Source: Candidatus Saccharimonadota bacterium
GTDB taxonomy: Bacteria > Patescibacteriota > Saccharimonadia > Saccharimonadales > Saccharimonadaceae
DNA length: 64,000 nucleotides
Reading direction: 5' to 3'
Assembly (NCBI GenBank): GCA_017514975.1
Contig: JAFWIF010000030.1
Span: forward strand, 62,001 to 126,000
Positions 34,269 through 43,004 of this stretch are shown piece by piece. Below the pieces are notes generated by a model. It worked only from the letters and a program-made list of their open reading frames with translations. It ran no database searches and was not told the DNA's origin. The translations under genes and the position numbers were made by a program. Numbering within the stretch: position 1 is the stretch's first letter; each line of letters begins with the position of its first letter.

Positions 34269-35049
34269 GGCTACGGGCATCGACAATTGTTTTGATGGCG
34301 GACAGGAGTGGATAATCGGTGGCGTCTAGAGATTCTAGGGCGGATAGGCCTTCGACGGTAGTGAGTTGGCCAAGAACGGCGGGGAGAGAATGACCTTCTC
34401 GTAATAGTGAGCCGCAGCGGAAGTTGCGGGAATTTTGGCTCGTACAGGTCAAGATGAGGTCGGCGAGTCCGCAATAAGATTCGGAAGTGGCGGGGAGAGC
34501 GCCGTGATGATATAGATAAGAGGCGAGTTCGTGATGGGCGTCGGCGATAAAGATAGCTTGATTGTTATGATTTTCGGCGTAATAGCCGGCGCCGATAGCA
34601 TAGATGTTTTTTAGGCTGCCGCAAAGCAAGATGCCGAGTTTGTCGTCGCTGCGGTCGATGCGGACGAGAGATGAGCTAAATAGATTGGCGGCAAAATCAG
34701 AAGAAGCAGTAAAGGCGGATAATTGATTGTCGATAATCTCTTTGGCAAGCATGGGGCCAGAAATAAGGTCTAGCTTTGCGAAATCTTCAAAAAGCGTTAA
34801 ATCGAGGAGGCCTTTAGTTGCGAGGATAGTTGGAAGAGATTTGAGCGTTTCTGGATAGGTTGCGAGAAAAGTCGAGAGAGAGGCGGACGGGATAGCAATT
34901 ACGATAGCTTCAGCACTGGCGGTTGCGGCAGAAAGGGTGAGATCGGGAAAAAGCTCAGGGTCGTAATATTTGACTTGATGGTGATTTTTTTTGAGAAGAT
35001 GGCCGAGGGCTTTGCCGAAGGCGCCAGCACCGAGAATCGTTATAGTCAT
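34261..35049 (-). CDS. gpsA: Glycerol-3-phosphate dehydrogenase [NAD(P)+]
   Basis: A 262-aa Rossmann protein, shorter than the usual ~330 aa. It keeps the dinucleotide site (ITILGAGAFGKALGHLL), the IAIPSASLSTFL segment, GPMLAKEI, the catalytic Lys in CGSLKNIYAIGAGYY, and the substrate-binding signature GLADLILTCTSQNSRNFRCG. It would make sn-glycerol 3-phosphate for phospholipids. Most of the shortening lies between the nucleotide domain and the catalytic helix bundle. TGT-TAAAAT is six bases before the ATG. The helicase-nuclease gene follows with an 8-nt overlap. Confidence 0.88.
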   Translation of the reverse strand: MTITILGAGAFGKALGHLLKKNHHQVKYYDPELFPDLTLSAATASAEAIVIAIPSASLSTFLATYPETLKSLPTILATKGLLDLTLFEDFAKLDLISGPMLAKEIIDNQLSAFTASSDFAANLFSSSLVRIDRSDDKLGILLCGSLKNIYAIGAGYYAENHNNQAIFIADAHHELASYLYHHGALPATSESYCGLADLILTCTSQNSRNFRCGSLLREGHSLPAVLGQLTTVEGLSALESLDATDYPLLSAIKTIVDARSHA

Positions 35050-35063
35050 GGTGATATTTTAAC

Positions 35064-35096
35064 ATGAAAAATCCGCCAAGTTCATTCGGCGGATTT
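35064..35096 (-). terminator. Terminator after the first DegV gene
   Basis: AATCCGCC and GGCGGATT pair around a ten-base loop and run into TTTTTC on the minus strand. Confidence 0.7.
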
Positions 35097-35186
35097 CACT
35101 ATTTTCTGAGAGAGATTAGCGAGTTTCGTGTTCGAGAAAATTCGCACCGCTTAGTAGTTGACGTTACCAAGTAGCTTTAACGTCGA

Positions 35187-36407
35187 TTAGCGAGGTCGAC
35201 GCTGGCGAAAGATGATGCAAAAGCAATTCGGGCCAGCGTGAACTCCGTGAAAAGCGTTTATGCGACGGTATTCAATAAGACGTTCATCGATACCGTTTTT
35301 TACGAGTAAGCTTTTGACATAGTCGACATGTTCGAGTAGCGTTTTTGAGGCGTAGCCGAGATAAACAGTACGATCGAGGTCGCAAGTGCAAGCTTCGGGG
35401 TCGAGGCGGTTTTTTAAGTATTCCTCGACGAAGCTGTGGCAAATAGCTTTTGTAGGCTTGATGCCGAGCGTGCGGATTTGTCCGCCGCGTGCGTTGTCGT
35501 CGAATTTTTCGCTGGGATACTCCATATAAGCACGATAATCGATAGTGCGGAGCGTTTTTTCGGCAACAGCAATGCCGATGCGTTTTGCGCTCTGCTTGAT
35601 TTGGTCCCAGGTAGTCATGTTTTTTTCGGCGCGTTTTCTTGCGTTAAGGTTTGCCCAGACAATATCGCGCTCTAAGGTTTCTTCGCCTTTGATATAGCTG
35701 TATGGTGAGCTAGCGTCTTCGTCATAGCGACCGCTATATTTTGCCCATTTAAAATCGCTAATACAGAAGAGATGGCGAATATGAGTGCCGATTTCGTGCC
35801 CATAAGCGGTGATATCGTCGCCGTCATAATTGGCGAGATATTTCACAGCCATAGCAAGACCGCCAGATATACAGGTCGTATCGATAAAAGCGAATTTGCG
35901 ATTTGGATAATCTTCTTTGAGTTCCTGAAGAGCGCTCCAGCCTGCATTGACGGTACCGCTAGTAATGCCAGGCGAAACAGCGGCGTAAACAATAGTCGTA
36001 GACTCGTCGGTCAGCTCGACGGCGCGTTCGAAGATTTGGCGAGCGATAAAAGTGTTGTGACTGTGAGTCATAACGTGCCCTGGAACGAGGCGCTGAGTAT
36101 AGAGAGGGTGAGTAGTGTCACGTTTCTTTATTAGCATACGCGCATAAATATTATCCATAACACGTTCGTCGACGGTGTCGTTGCCTAAGATATCGATATC
36201 GACACTGTCGTTGGTTGCGCTTGCGGAGAGAAACTCAGGCCAAATTCCGAGTTCGCGCCGTTCGGTCGCGCTAAGTTCGCAACATAGGTCGGTAATGATA
36301 ACGTATTTCTTTTTTGCGAAGATACGCTTTAAGATAGCCTTTTCCTGTTCGGTGAAATCCCGAACGATGCATCGCTTCTCTGTCTCAGTAAAATTGTAAT
36401 AGTTCAC
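35187..36407 (-). CDS. DegV family protein (fatty-acid-binding fold), divergent
   Basis: About 406 aa. The core resembles DegV: VIITDLCCELSA (usual ITDSxxDL), VSPGITSGTVNAGWSAL (lipid-binding loop), FIDTTCISGGLAMAVKYLA, and a C-terminal lobe with NAFHGVHAGPNCFCIIF. DegV proteins bind fatty acids and deliver them to FakA for phosphorylation. A central insertion of about 70 residues (around YDEDASSPYSYIKGEETLE) makes it longer than the usual 280-290 aa. The GTG at 36407 was chosen because GGAGG ends eight bases before it; a GTG three codons upstream directly abuts that site. A second DegV gene lies upstream in the same direction. Confidence 0.78.
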   Translation of the reverse strand: MNYYNFTETEKRCIVRDFTEQEKAILKRIFAKKKYVIITDLCCELSATERRELGIWPEFLSASATNDSVDIDILGNDTVDERVMDNIYARMLIKKRDTTHPLYTQRLVPGHVMTHSHNTFIARQIFERAVELTDESTTIVYAAVSPGITSGTVNAGWSALQELKEDYPNRKFAFIDTTCISGGLAMAVKYLANYDGDDITAYGHEIGTHIRHLFCISDFKWAKYSGRYDEDASSPYSYIKGEETLERDIVWANLNARKRAEKNMTTWDQIKQSAKRIGIAVAEKTLRTIDYRAYMEYPSEKFDDNARGGQIRTLGIKPTKAICHSFVEEYLKNRLDPEACTCDLDRTVYLGYASKTLLEHVDYVKSLLVKNGIDERLIEYRRINAFHGVHAGPNCFCIIFRQRRPR

Positions 36408-36478
36408 GTTCCTCACCTCCGTGAATCATGCATAGTTTTATAAAGCTACATCTATATTATAACATATTATCGGCAAAT

Positions 36479-36508
36479 GAAAAAATCACCCGCAAGGGGT
36501 GATTTAGA
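36479..36508 (-). terminator. Terminator after the second DegV gene
   Basis: AAATCACCC and GGGTGATTT pair around a four-base loop and are followed by a T-run on the minus strand. Confidence 0.75.
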
Positions 36509-36528
36509 GGTTTTGGGGTTATTTATGG

Positions 36529-37632
36529 TTATTGTAAGGACTGAAATAGCTTACGGCTTTCTGCGTAGGTGTTTGGGACTCTACGAAGATAGTTGACGTG
36601 TATCGAAGTAGGGCCGCCGTGGGCCTGAATAGCGGCGCCACAACGCCAGCCGCCGCGGTTTTTTGTCGTATCCGCATCGGCGCTAATCAGAAAATGCGCG
36701 TTTGGCAGAAGTTCCATAAGGAAAGACTGAATCGAAAGCGCAGTTTCGCGATTGTTGCCGTGTGCGATGATGATTGTACCGTTTTCGTCGGCGATAGTCT
36801 CGGCGACGAAGCGTGCAATACGTCTATTGCGGCGCAGTCGACCCTTGACTTTGCCGAGAGTAGTCAAAGGGCGTTGGCCGTTAATGGTGTACTCTACGGA
36901 GCCGACTCCGAATATTTTCAAAATGTGACCAAGACTTGCAGTAATGCCTGATACTTTGCCACTGTTTCTGATGTAAGTGAAGTTGTCCCAGGTAAAAATT
37001 TGGCCAATGCTAGCGCGGGTATCGAGGACAAATTTCTCTACGTCATGGATAGTCTTAAGCTTGCCATTGTCGTACTCATCTAAGATGAGCATAATAAGGA
37101 AAGCGAGACCGGTCGAGGCGCACTGAGTGTCGACACAGAGAACGCGCCCTTCGCAATCATTGAACTCGTTTGCGTAGAGCTGAATAATATTTTCGTAGCT
37201 GCCGGTAATAGCGGAATTGGTTGCGAGGTAGATTACGTCGTAGCCCTCTTCGAGCGATTCGCGAGTGTACCATTCGACGCTTGGAGTTGAGTCTCCGGAG
37301 TCGTAAATAGTGGGCAGGCTAGTTTTGGTAACGTAGCCATCATTTTCGACCTTTTCGGCGAGAACGGCAAAGGAATCAGCATCGAAGCTTCCGCTAGTGC
37401 TTTGGCCGCTGATGTTTGTGCCGGGTTTTTCCAAGATAATTGGATTATCGAGAACAATAATGTCTTCCCTGTTTTTGATGAAGTCGGGTAGGTCGCTAAG
37501 ACTTTCGGTCATAAAAACGATTTTTCGGGGTTCTGACTTTGCGGGTGTTATCCCCTCTGTCGTAACTTCTTTGCGTCCTACGAGTGCTTCGTTTTTCCAT
37601 GCTGCGATTGCTGCTTTGTCGGTTTTTTCCAT
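36529..37632 (-). CDS. DegV family protein
   Basis: About 367 aa. DegV signatures in order: IVFMTESLSDLPDF, YVTKTSLPTIYD (phosphate/carboxylate region), IYLATNSAITGSYENIIQLY, VLCVDTQCASTGLAFLIMLI and the hinge-domain RNSGKVSGITASLGHILKI, FGVGSVEYTING. It likely binds a fatty acid for the FakA kinase; fakA is not in the window. AGGAGG precedes ATG 37632; 23 upstream codons are open but unsupported. A hairpin with GGCTTTTT/AAAAAGCC at 37668-37694 separates it from rlmD. Confidence 0.85.
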   Translation of the reverse strand: MEKTDKAAIAAWKNEALVGRKEVTTEGITPAKSEPRKIVFMTESLSDLPDFIKNREDIIVLDNPIILEKPGTNISGQSTSGSFDADSFAVLAEKVENDGYVTKTSLPTIYDSGDSTPSVEWYTRESLEEGYDVIYLATNSAITGSYENIIQLYANEFNDCEGRVLCVDTQCASTGLAFLIMLILDEYDNGKLKTIHDVEKFVLDTRASIGQIFTWDNFTYIRNSGKVSGITASLGHILKIFGVGSVEYTINGQRPLTTLGKVKGRLRRNRRIARFVAETIADENGTIIIAHGNNRETALSIQSFLMELLPNAHFLISADADTTKNRGGWRCGAAIQAHGGPTSIHVNYLRRVPNTYAESRKLFQSLQ

Positions 37633-37712
37633 AATAATAACCTCCTGTAAAAGAACAAAATTTTGGCTTTTTTGTATCAAAAAGCCAGATCCACCCATCA
37701 CATCATGTCACG

Positions 37713-38930
37713 TTATTGCTTTTTCGTCAAGACAACGAGATGCTCGATGTGTGGTGTGCGGGGGAAGAAGTTATAGATAATGGAGTGTTGGATTGTGTAA
37801 GGCGAATTAGGGGCGGCGCAGAGGAGGCTAAGATCGCGAGCCTGAGTGGCGGGATTGCAAGAGAGATAGATAAGGGTTTTTGGGGTTTTGTCGAGGATGG
37901 CGTCGAGGAGTGAAATTGCGCAGCCGGCGCGGGGTGGGTCGAGAATGACGGTTTGGTTGGAGGCGAGGTGTGAGGTGATATTTTCGGATTTTTCGAGGAT
38001 TGGCGTAGTGTGTTGGCGTGGGGAAGATTTGCCGTGGAAGTTTTGGACGTTATATTCTAATTCACGATAGGCGGAAGCGTTTACTTCGACGAGTGTGAGA
38101 GCTTGGTCGGGATAGGCGACGCTGAGACCGATGCTGCCGACGCCAGAATAGAGATCTAGCAAAGGGAGATTTGGGTCGACGTGTTTTTTGATATCTTGAA
38201 GAGCGAGTTCGTAGACGGGGAGATTGATTTGAAAAAAGCCATTAGGAGAATACTGATAGGCGTGGTCGAGAAGAGTGTCGCTTAAAGTGGGCATAGTTGG
38301 ATGGGGCTGGTTTTTTACGAAAAGCGCAGAGCTAGTTTTTCCCTTTTGGTCGGAGCGGACAAGGAGAGATTGATAGTCGCGCGCGGAGGCGTGGGCGTGA
38401 TTGAGGTCGTCTATGATTGCTTGAGCGGCGGTGAGGATTTCGGGACGTTCGAGCGAGCTGGTTTTGATAGGGATTTTGCGATGGCTGCCGCGAGCGTGAA
38501 AGGCGAGCTGGATTTTGTTTGTGTCGTTATCCCAGTAGAGAGAGTATTCCATCTTGTTGCGGTAGTAGAAGTCGCGTCGGTCGGTTTTAATTGGCGGGAG
38601 TGGGAGGTAGAGATGATGTTGGGCGAAAGAATCTTTGACGAGAGCTTGTTTTGCGCTCAGTTCAAAATCGTAGTGCATAATTTGCCAAGGACTTGTTGAT
38701 AGAAAACAATCATCTTTTGGTGTAATGCGGTTATTTGAAGGGTGGAGGATAGTCTCGGCGACGCCTTCGCAGTAAGAGCTTTTTGATTTTGTAAGGCGAA
38801 AGGAGACGTCTTCGTCCGGTAGAGCGTTCCAGATAAAGGCCTTTTTACCGTTTTCGAGCGTAGCAATGCCCTGCCCGCCTGGAACGAGGCGGTCGATATG
38901 GGCGCTTAGAATTTGGGTGCGCTTTGGCAT
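37713..38930 (-). CDS. 23S rRNA (uracil-C5)-methyltransferase, RlmD/TrmA family
   Basis: A 405-aa protein. An N-terminal TRAM domain (residues ~5-60, RLVPGGQGIATLENGKKAFI) precedes a SAM-dependent methyltransferase: FFQINLPVYELAL, LLDLYSGVGSIGLSVA, LTLVEVNASAY, TVILDPPRAGC and the active-site Cys in LIYLSCNPATQARDL. The four-Cys iron-sulfur cluster found in RlmD/RumA is absent, so the exact target (23S U1939, U747 or a tRNA) cannot be set. A TAAAAT with upstream TGC lies ten bases before the ATG. Confidence 0.88.
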   Translation of the reverse strand: MPKRTQILSAHIDRLVPGGQGIATLENGKKAFIWNALPDEDVSFRLTKSKSSYCEGVAETILHPSNNRITPKDDCFLSTSPWQIMHYDFELSAKQALVKDSFAQHHLYLPLPPIKTDRRDFYYRNKMEYSLYWDNDTNKIQLAFHARGSHRKIPIKTSSLERPEILTAAQAIIDDLNHAHASARDYQSLLVRSDQKGKTSSALFVKNQPHPTMPTLSDTLLDHAYQYSPNGFFQINLPVYELALQDIKKHVDPNLPLLDLYSGVGSIGLSVAYPDQALTLVEVNASAYRELEYNVQNFHGKSSPRQHTTPILEKSENITSHLASNQTVILDPPRAGCAISLLDAILDKTPKTLIYLSCNPATQARDLSLLCAAPNSPYTIQHSIIYNFFPRTPHIEHLVVLTKKQ

Positions 38931-39051
38931 GATAGATGTTATTTTAGCATGGGGTGTGTGAGGTGTGAAATATTGAAGCTTTATGCTTTGGGCAAGATGA
39001 TGTTGGGCGCGAGCGAAGACGAACGACGAAGCAGTATGGTAAAATAGGGTT

Positions 39052-39840
39052 ATGCAAAAACAGGGCGAAATCTTATTTCGAGCGAAGGGCTTAATAAAAA
39101 CTTACGGAAAGCGAAAAAGCGCAGGGGCTTTTACGGCGCTAAAGGGACTTGATTTTGAGATAAAACGGGGTGAAGCGGTAGCGATTATTGGTAAATCTGG
39201 GTCGGGAAAATCGACGCTAATGCATTTATTAGCATTACTAGATAAGCCAACGAAAGGCAAGGTATTGCTTGGCGAAGAAGATACGACAAAGTTGCGCCAG
39301 AAGGAGCTTAACGCTTTGCGCAATCAGCGCTTTGGCTTTATTTTTCAGTCCTTTTTTATGAACGCGAACGATACGGTGCTAAATAACGTCATGTTGCCAC
39401 TTAAGATAGCTGGAGTAAAGCCAAAAGAGAGGCGAGAGAGGGCGCTCGAGGCTTTAAAGGCGGTAGAGTTGACTGACAAAGCAAACAATAAGGCGAGTGA
39501 TCTTTCTGGAGGACAAAAACAGCGAGTTTGTATCGCGAGGGCGATTGTGAATGAGCCGGAAGTGATTTTTGCTGATGAACCGACGGGAAATTTGGATTCG
39601 GCGACAGGGATGAGGATTACGAATATTCTATTTAGTTTGCACCGCAATCGAAATATCACTTTAATCGTGGTAACGCATGATGCGGATTTGGCGAATAAAT
39701 GTCATCGCCAGATTCGCATAGCGGATGGTAAAATCGTGAAAGATGTTTTAATGCCAAATCATGAGCACGTGCCGTATCACGATTACGACGTGGATGGCAT
39801 TGCGGACGAAACTGAAAGATTTGTGGAGGTGGAAGAATGA
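39052..39840 (+). CDS. ABC transporter ATPase, MacB/LolD-like
   Basis: A 262-aa ATPase with Walker A IIGKSGSGKSTLMHLLALL, Q-loop FIFQSFFMN, signature SDLSGGQKQRVCIARAI and Walker B VIFADEPTGNLDSATG. The MacB-type order and the partner permease point to export of peptides or lipoproteins, or to antibiotic or envelope-stress defence, rather than import. TGG-TAAAAT ends six bases before the ATG (leaderless). The stop overlaps the permease ATG by four bases (ATGA). Confidence 0.92.
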   Translation: MQKQGEILFRAKGLIKTYGKRKSAGAFTALKGLDFEIKRGEAVAIIGKSGSGKSTLMHLLALLDKPTKGKVLLGEEDTTKLRQKELNALRNQRFGFIFQSFFMNANDTVLNNVMLPLKIAGVKPKERRERALEALKAVELTDKANNKASDLSGGQKQRVCIARAIVNEPEVIFADEPTGNLDSATGMRITNILFSLHRNRNITLIVVTHDADLANKCHRQIRIADGKIVKDVLMPNHEHVPYHDYDVDGIADETERFVEVEE

Positions 39841-41144
39841 GAGTGATAGATATTATCAAAGACGCAAACCGCAATTTGTGGCGGAGCAAGATGCGAAGTT
39901 TTTTGACGATATTGGCGATTTTTGTGGGGTCGTTTGCGATTATTACGACAACGGCAATCCAGGCGGGAGTAAATGATTTTATTGATAGCCAAGTGGCGAG
40001 TTTTGGGGGTGACGGCTTTATACAGATAACGTCGGCGAGTACCGATACTGATGAGTTGCAGAATAGCGCAGGTTTGATGACGGGAAAGCCTCAGAAATAT
40101 GACCCAGATAAAGTTGGTTTTAATTTGACGGCAATTTCGCAGGACAAAATCGAGAAAGTAAAGCAGATAGAAGGGATTGATGCGGAGAGTATCTTGGTCT
40201 CAAACTTTGGCGTAGCGACATACGTCGAAAGTGTGGTAAATAGTGAGCGTTATACGCTTACAACAAATATTTTGCCGAGAAATAGCATTGAGCTTGATTT
40301 GGTGGCGGGCGATGCGCCGAGAAATGATAGTGAAGAGTATGAAGTTGCCTTACCAGATAGCTGGCCGGAGGCTTTGGGTTATGAAACGGCGGAAGAAGCA
40401 GTGGGCAAGGAATTAATTTTTGCGGTGATTGATGACTATACGGAAAAGACGGTAGAGTTTCGAGCGAAAATCACAGGTATTTTGGCGCCAAGCGTGATTA
40501 CGAGCGGAGGTGGAATTATCAACTCAAAACTAAATGACGCGATTTACGAGGAGAACTCGAAATATTTGCCAGAGAAACAGAAGTCCGTCGTGTATGCGCT
40601 CGCAGGCACTTACGATTATAAAAATTATGATATTTCAACGATAAAGGAAAAACTCGAAGAGTTGAAGCTGTCGGCGTTTACGGTGGCGGATATTGTTGGG
40701 CGGATTAAGGCGTTTTTCGATACGATCATTATTGTGTTTGATATTTTTGGGGTGATTGCGCTGATTGCGGCGTCGATTGGAATTATTAATACCCTGCTGA
40801 TGTCGGTGCAAGAGCGGACGCGGGAGATTGGGCTTAGTAAAGCTTTAGGAATGTCGTCGAAGCATATTTTCTTGAGCTTTAGCATAGAGGCGGCCTTGTT
40901 GGGGTTTTGGGGGTCGGTGTGTGGGACGATTGCGTCGATGTTGGTTGGGAAATTGGGAAATTATGTCGCCCACCAAGGCAGTAGTTTTCTGGCGAGTTTT
41001 CCGACTTTCCAATTAGTCAAATACCCGCCGCAGAATGTGGTGATGATTATATTGGTTGTAATGTTGATTGCGTTTTTGGCGGGAACTTTGCCGGCGAGAA
41101 AAGCTGCAAAAAAGAATCCGATCGAGGCGCTGAGATACGAATAA
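39837..41144 (+). CDS. MacB/FtsX-type ABC transporter permease
   Basis: A 435-aa protein. One N-terminal helix (residues ~22-42, SFLTILAIFVGSFAIITTTAIQAG) precedes a large extracellular MacB-PCD domain of about 240 residues. Three C-terminal helices follow (IFDIFGVIALIAASIGIINTLLM; EAALLGFWGSVCGTIASMLVG; VMIILVVMLIAFLAGTLPA). The segment SVQERTREIGLSKALG is the coupling region typical of the family, and the end is the usual RKAAKKNPIEALRYE. It pairs with the overlapping ATPase upstream. No periplasmic adaptor gene is present, as expected for a single-membrane envelope. Confidence 0.9.
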   Translation: MRVIDIIKDANRNLWRSKMRSFLTILAIFVGSFAIITTTAIQAGVNDFIDSQVASFGGDGFIQITSASTDTDELQNSAGLMTGKPQKYDPDKVGFNLTAISQDKIEKVKQIEGIDAESILVSNFGVATYVESVVNSERYTLTTNILPRNSIELDLVAGDAPRNDSEEYEVALPDSWPEALGYETAEEAVGKELIFAVIDDYTEKTVEFRAKITGILAPSVITSGGGIINSKLNDAIYEENSKYLPEKQKSVVYALAGTYDYKNYDISTIKEKLEELKLSAFTVADIVGRIKAFFDTIIIVFDIFGVIALIAASIGIINTLLMSVQERTREIGLSKALGMSSKHIFLSFSIEAALLGFWGSVCGTIASMLVGKLGNYVAHQGSSFLASFPTFQLVKYPPQNVVMIILVVMLIAFLAGTLPARKAAKKNPIEALRYE

Positions 41145-41220
41145 GAGGATACGGCTCGATTGGGCGAATACGCGGAGTTGGCGAGCTATAAGTAAAGTGT
41201 GATATAATTAGTTTTATCGT

Positions 41221-41295
41221 TGGACCGTCGCCAAGTGGTAAGGCAACGGGTTTTGGTCCCGTCATTCGTAGGTTCGAGTCCTACCGGTCCAGCCA
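41221..41295 (+). tRNA. tRNA-Gln (anticodon TTG)
   Basis: The acceptor stem TGGACCG/CGGTCCA, the anticodon stem ACGGG/CCCGT with loop TTTTGGT, the T arm GTAGGTTCGAGTCCTAC and an encoded CCA are all present. TATAAT at 41205-41210 is a likely -10. Confidence 0.95.
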
Positions 41296-41305
41296 AGCTA
41301 TAAAA

Positions 41306-41333
41306 ACAAGTCCGAAGGACTTATTTTTTTTGT
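41306..41333 (+). terminator. Terminator after tRNA-Gln
   Basis: AAGTCC, GAA loop, GGACTT, A, then eight T. Confidence 0.8.
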
Positions 41334-41373
41334 GTTAAAATTTAGGTATAAATAACTAAAAGGGAGAAAGGAC

Positions 41374-42300
41374 ATGCAAGACATTCCTAAGATGTGGAAT
41401 GAGCTTTGGTCGGGAGTTCCGAATGTGATTCAGGCATTCCTCGTACTCATTCTGGCTTTTTTTGCGGCATGGGTTGCGAAAAAAGCAATTATTAAACTTT
41501 TACAATTTGTCGGGTTTGCGAAATTGTTGAATCGAGCTGGTTTGGATGACGAGGGGAAGCGTAAAACCATCGATTTCGTTGCGCAGTTGGTTTATTTGGT
41601 TGCGTTCGTATCGTTTATGCCTGGAATTTTCCAGATTCTCGGATTGACAAGTATTGCTTCGCCGATCACTGAGATGATGCATGTCTTTGCGCAATATATG
41701 CCGAGCCTGATTGCGGCAATCGTGTTGCTAGTAGTGGCGGGCTTGGCGACAAAGATTATCTACCTTGTCCTTAGCAAAGTTTTTGAGGCGGTCGGGATCG
41801 ATAAGGGGGCGCAAAAAGTTCTTGAGGCCACAGGAACGCAAGCGAGTAAAAACTTTTCACTATCGAAGACTTTAGCGGCGACGATTCGTTATATTGCTCT
41901 AACTATTTTCGTGGTTGAGGCGTTTGATATTCTGAAATTCGACATTTTGTCGAAAGTAGGACATAGTGTTGTTGCGTATTTGCCGTTGGCTTTGAGCGCA
42001 ATTGCAATTATAATTGCGGCGATTTTGCTTGGCAACTTCGCTTATAAAGCTATTACGGAAAACTTTAAAGAGAGCAAAGCGAGTGCATTTGTCGCGAAGG
42101 TTGCGATTATTGTAATTGGCGTCTTTATCACGCTTTATCAGCTTGGGATTGCGCCAGCGATGGTCAATTCGGCCTTTATTATCATTCTTGGGGCGATTGG
42201 CGTAGCATTTGCGATTGCGTTCGGGATTGGTGGGCGCGAGTTTGCGCAACATATGTTGGCAAAACTATCGCGACGCATTGATGGCAAGAACGGTAAATAA
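41374..42300 (+). CDS. CmpX-like conserved TM-helix membrane protein (MscS-related)
   Basis: A 308-aa protein with about six membrane helices (first AFLVLILAFFAAWVAKKAII). It carries the Gly/Ala-rich repeats of the TM_helix family (FVGFAKLLNRAGLDDEGKRKTIDFVAQL; VFEAVGIDKGAQKVL) and a last helix ending in GVAFAIAFGIGGREFAQHML, similar to the pore helix of MscS-type channels. It probably acts in ion leak or osmotic control. GAAAGGAC precedes the ATG, and a terminator follows. Confidence 0.8.
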   Translation: MQDIPKMWNELWSGVPNVIQAFLVLILAFFAAWVAKKAIIKLLQFVGFAKLLNRAGLDDEGKRKTIDFVAQLVYLVAFVSFMPGIFQILGLTSIASPITEMMHVFAQYMPSLIAAIVLLVVAGLATKIIYLVLSKVFEAVGIDKGAQKVLEATGTQASKNFSLSKTLAATIRYIALTIFVVEAFDILKFDILSKVGHSVVAYLPLALSAIAIIIAAILLGNFAYKAITENFKESKASAFVAKVAIIVIGVFITLYQLGIAPAMVNSAFIIILGAIGVAFAIAFGIGGREFAQHMLAKLSRRIDGKNGK

Positions 42301-42316
42301 TTGAATTAGATACACG

Positions 42317-42349
42317 AAAAACTCTGGCTGCTTGAGCCAGAGTTTTTTG
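42317..42349 (+). terminator. Terminator after the CmpX-like gene
   Basis: ACTCTGGCT, five-base loop, AGCCAGAGT, then six T. Confidence 0.85.
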
Positions 42350-42371
42350 AGGAACGAGTTAAGAATGGGGC

Positions 42372-42995
42372 TTAGCGCTTTGGCTTGTCGATAATTTCGG
42401 CTTCGATTGTGTTGGGGCTTTGTGAAGAGGATTGGTTGGCGGATTTGTGGGCGCGGCGCATAAAGAGTCCAGCAACAAGATCGACGACACCAAAGACGGC
42501 TAGCATGATGCCTAAGATTTGGAATAATAGATTTGGAATAATTAGTTTGCCAGCAATACAGAGAATCCCGCAGAGCAAGCCAATCGAAGATAGAGCGAGC
42601 GGCGTAATAAACCTAGTGAAATAAGGCTTTGAGTTGATAGCATCTTGAATGCCAATGAGGCTTTTGATGATGAGGAAAATTCCAACCACAAAAGAGATTA
42701 ATTCTTTGATAAAATCATGTTTTAAGATAAGGAAGCCGCCCGCGATGAGAAGTGCGACAACGGGTAAAAGAATGACGCTACTGCGCTCTTCGGGTTTTGT
42801 GCGTAGATGGGCGATGAGCAAGTAAAGGCTATAGACGACAAATAAAGTTCCGAAAGCGATTGAGATAAAGCTAGTAACTTTATCGGCCCAGACAAGTAGG
42901 CAGATACCGAGAATGAGAAGCGCAAGGTCGATAAAAACGGTCGCAAGTTGCACTTTTTTATTTTGACGAAGTGAATTAGATGATAAATGACTCAT
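42372..42995 (-). CDS. HdeD/DUF308-like membrane protein
   Basis: A 207-aa protein with about six evenly spaced membrane helices in three hairpins (FIDLALLILGICLLVWADKV; GTLFVVYSLYLLIAHL; VVALLIAGGFLILK; VVGIFLIIKSLIGIQDAI and so on), the layout of HdeD/DUF308 proteins. The C-terminus is a polar Ser/Gln-rich tail. Function in this lineage is unknown; HdeD itself is linked to acid resistance. TAAAAT lies six bases before the ATG, without a ribosome site. CorA starts ten bases downstream in the other gene order and shares the direction but has its own promoter. Confidence 0.75.
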   Translation of the reverse strand: MSHLSSNSLRQNKKVQLATVFIDLALLILGICLLVWADKVTSFISIAFGTLFVVYSLYLLIAHLRTKPEERSSVILLPVVALLIAGGFLILKHDFIKELISFVVGIFLIIKSLIGIQDAINSKPYFTRFITPLALSSIGLLCGILCIAGKLIIPNLLFQILGIMLAVFGVVDLVAGLFMRRAHKSANQSSSQSPNTIEAEIIDKPKR

Positions 42996-43004
42996 AATAT
43001 TATT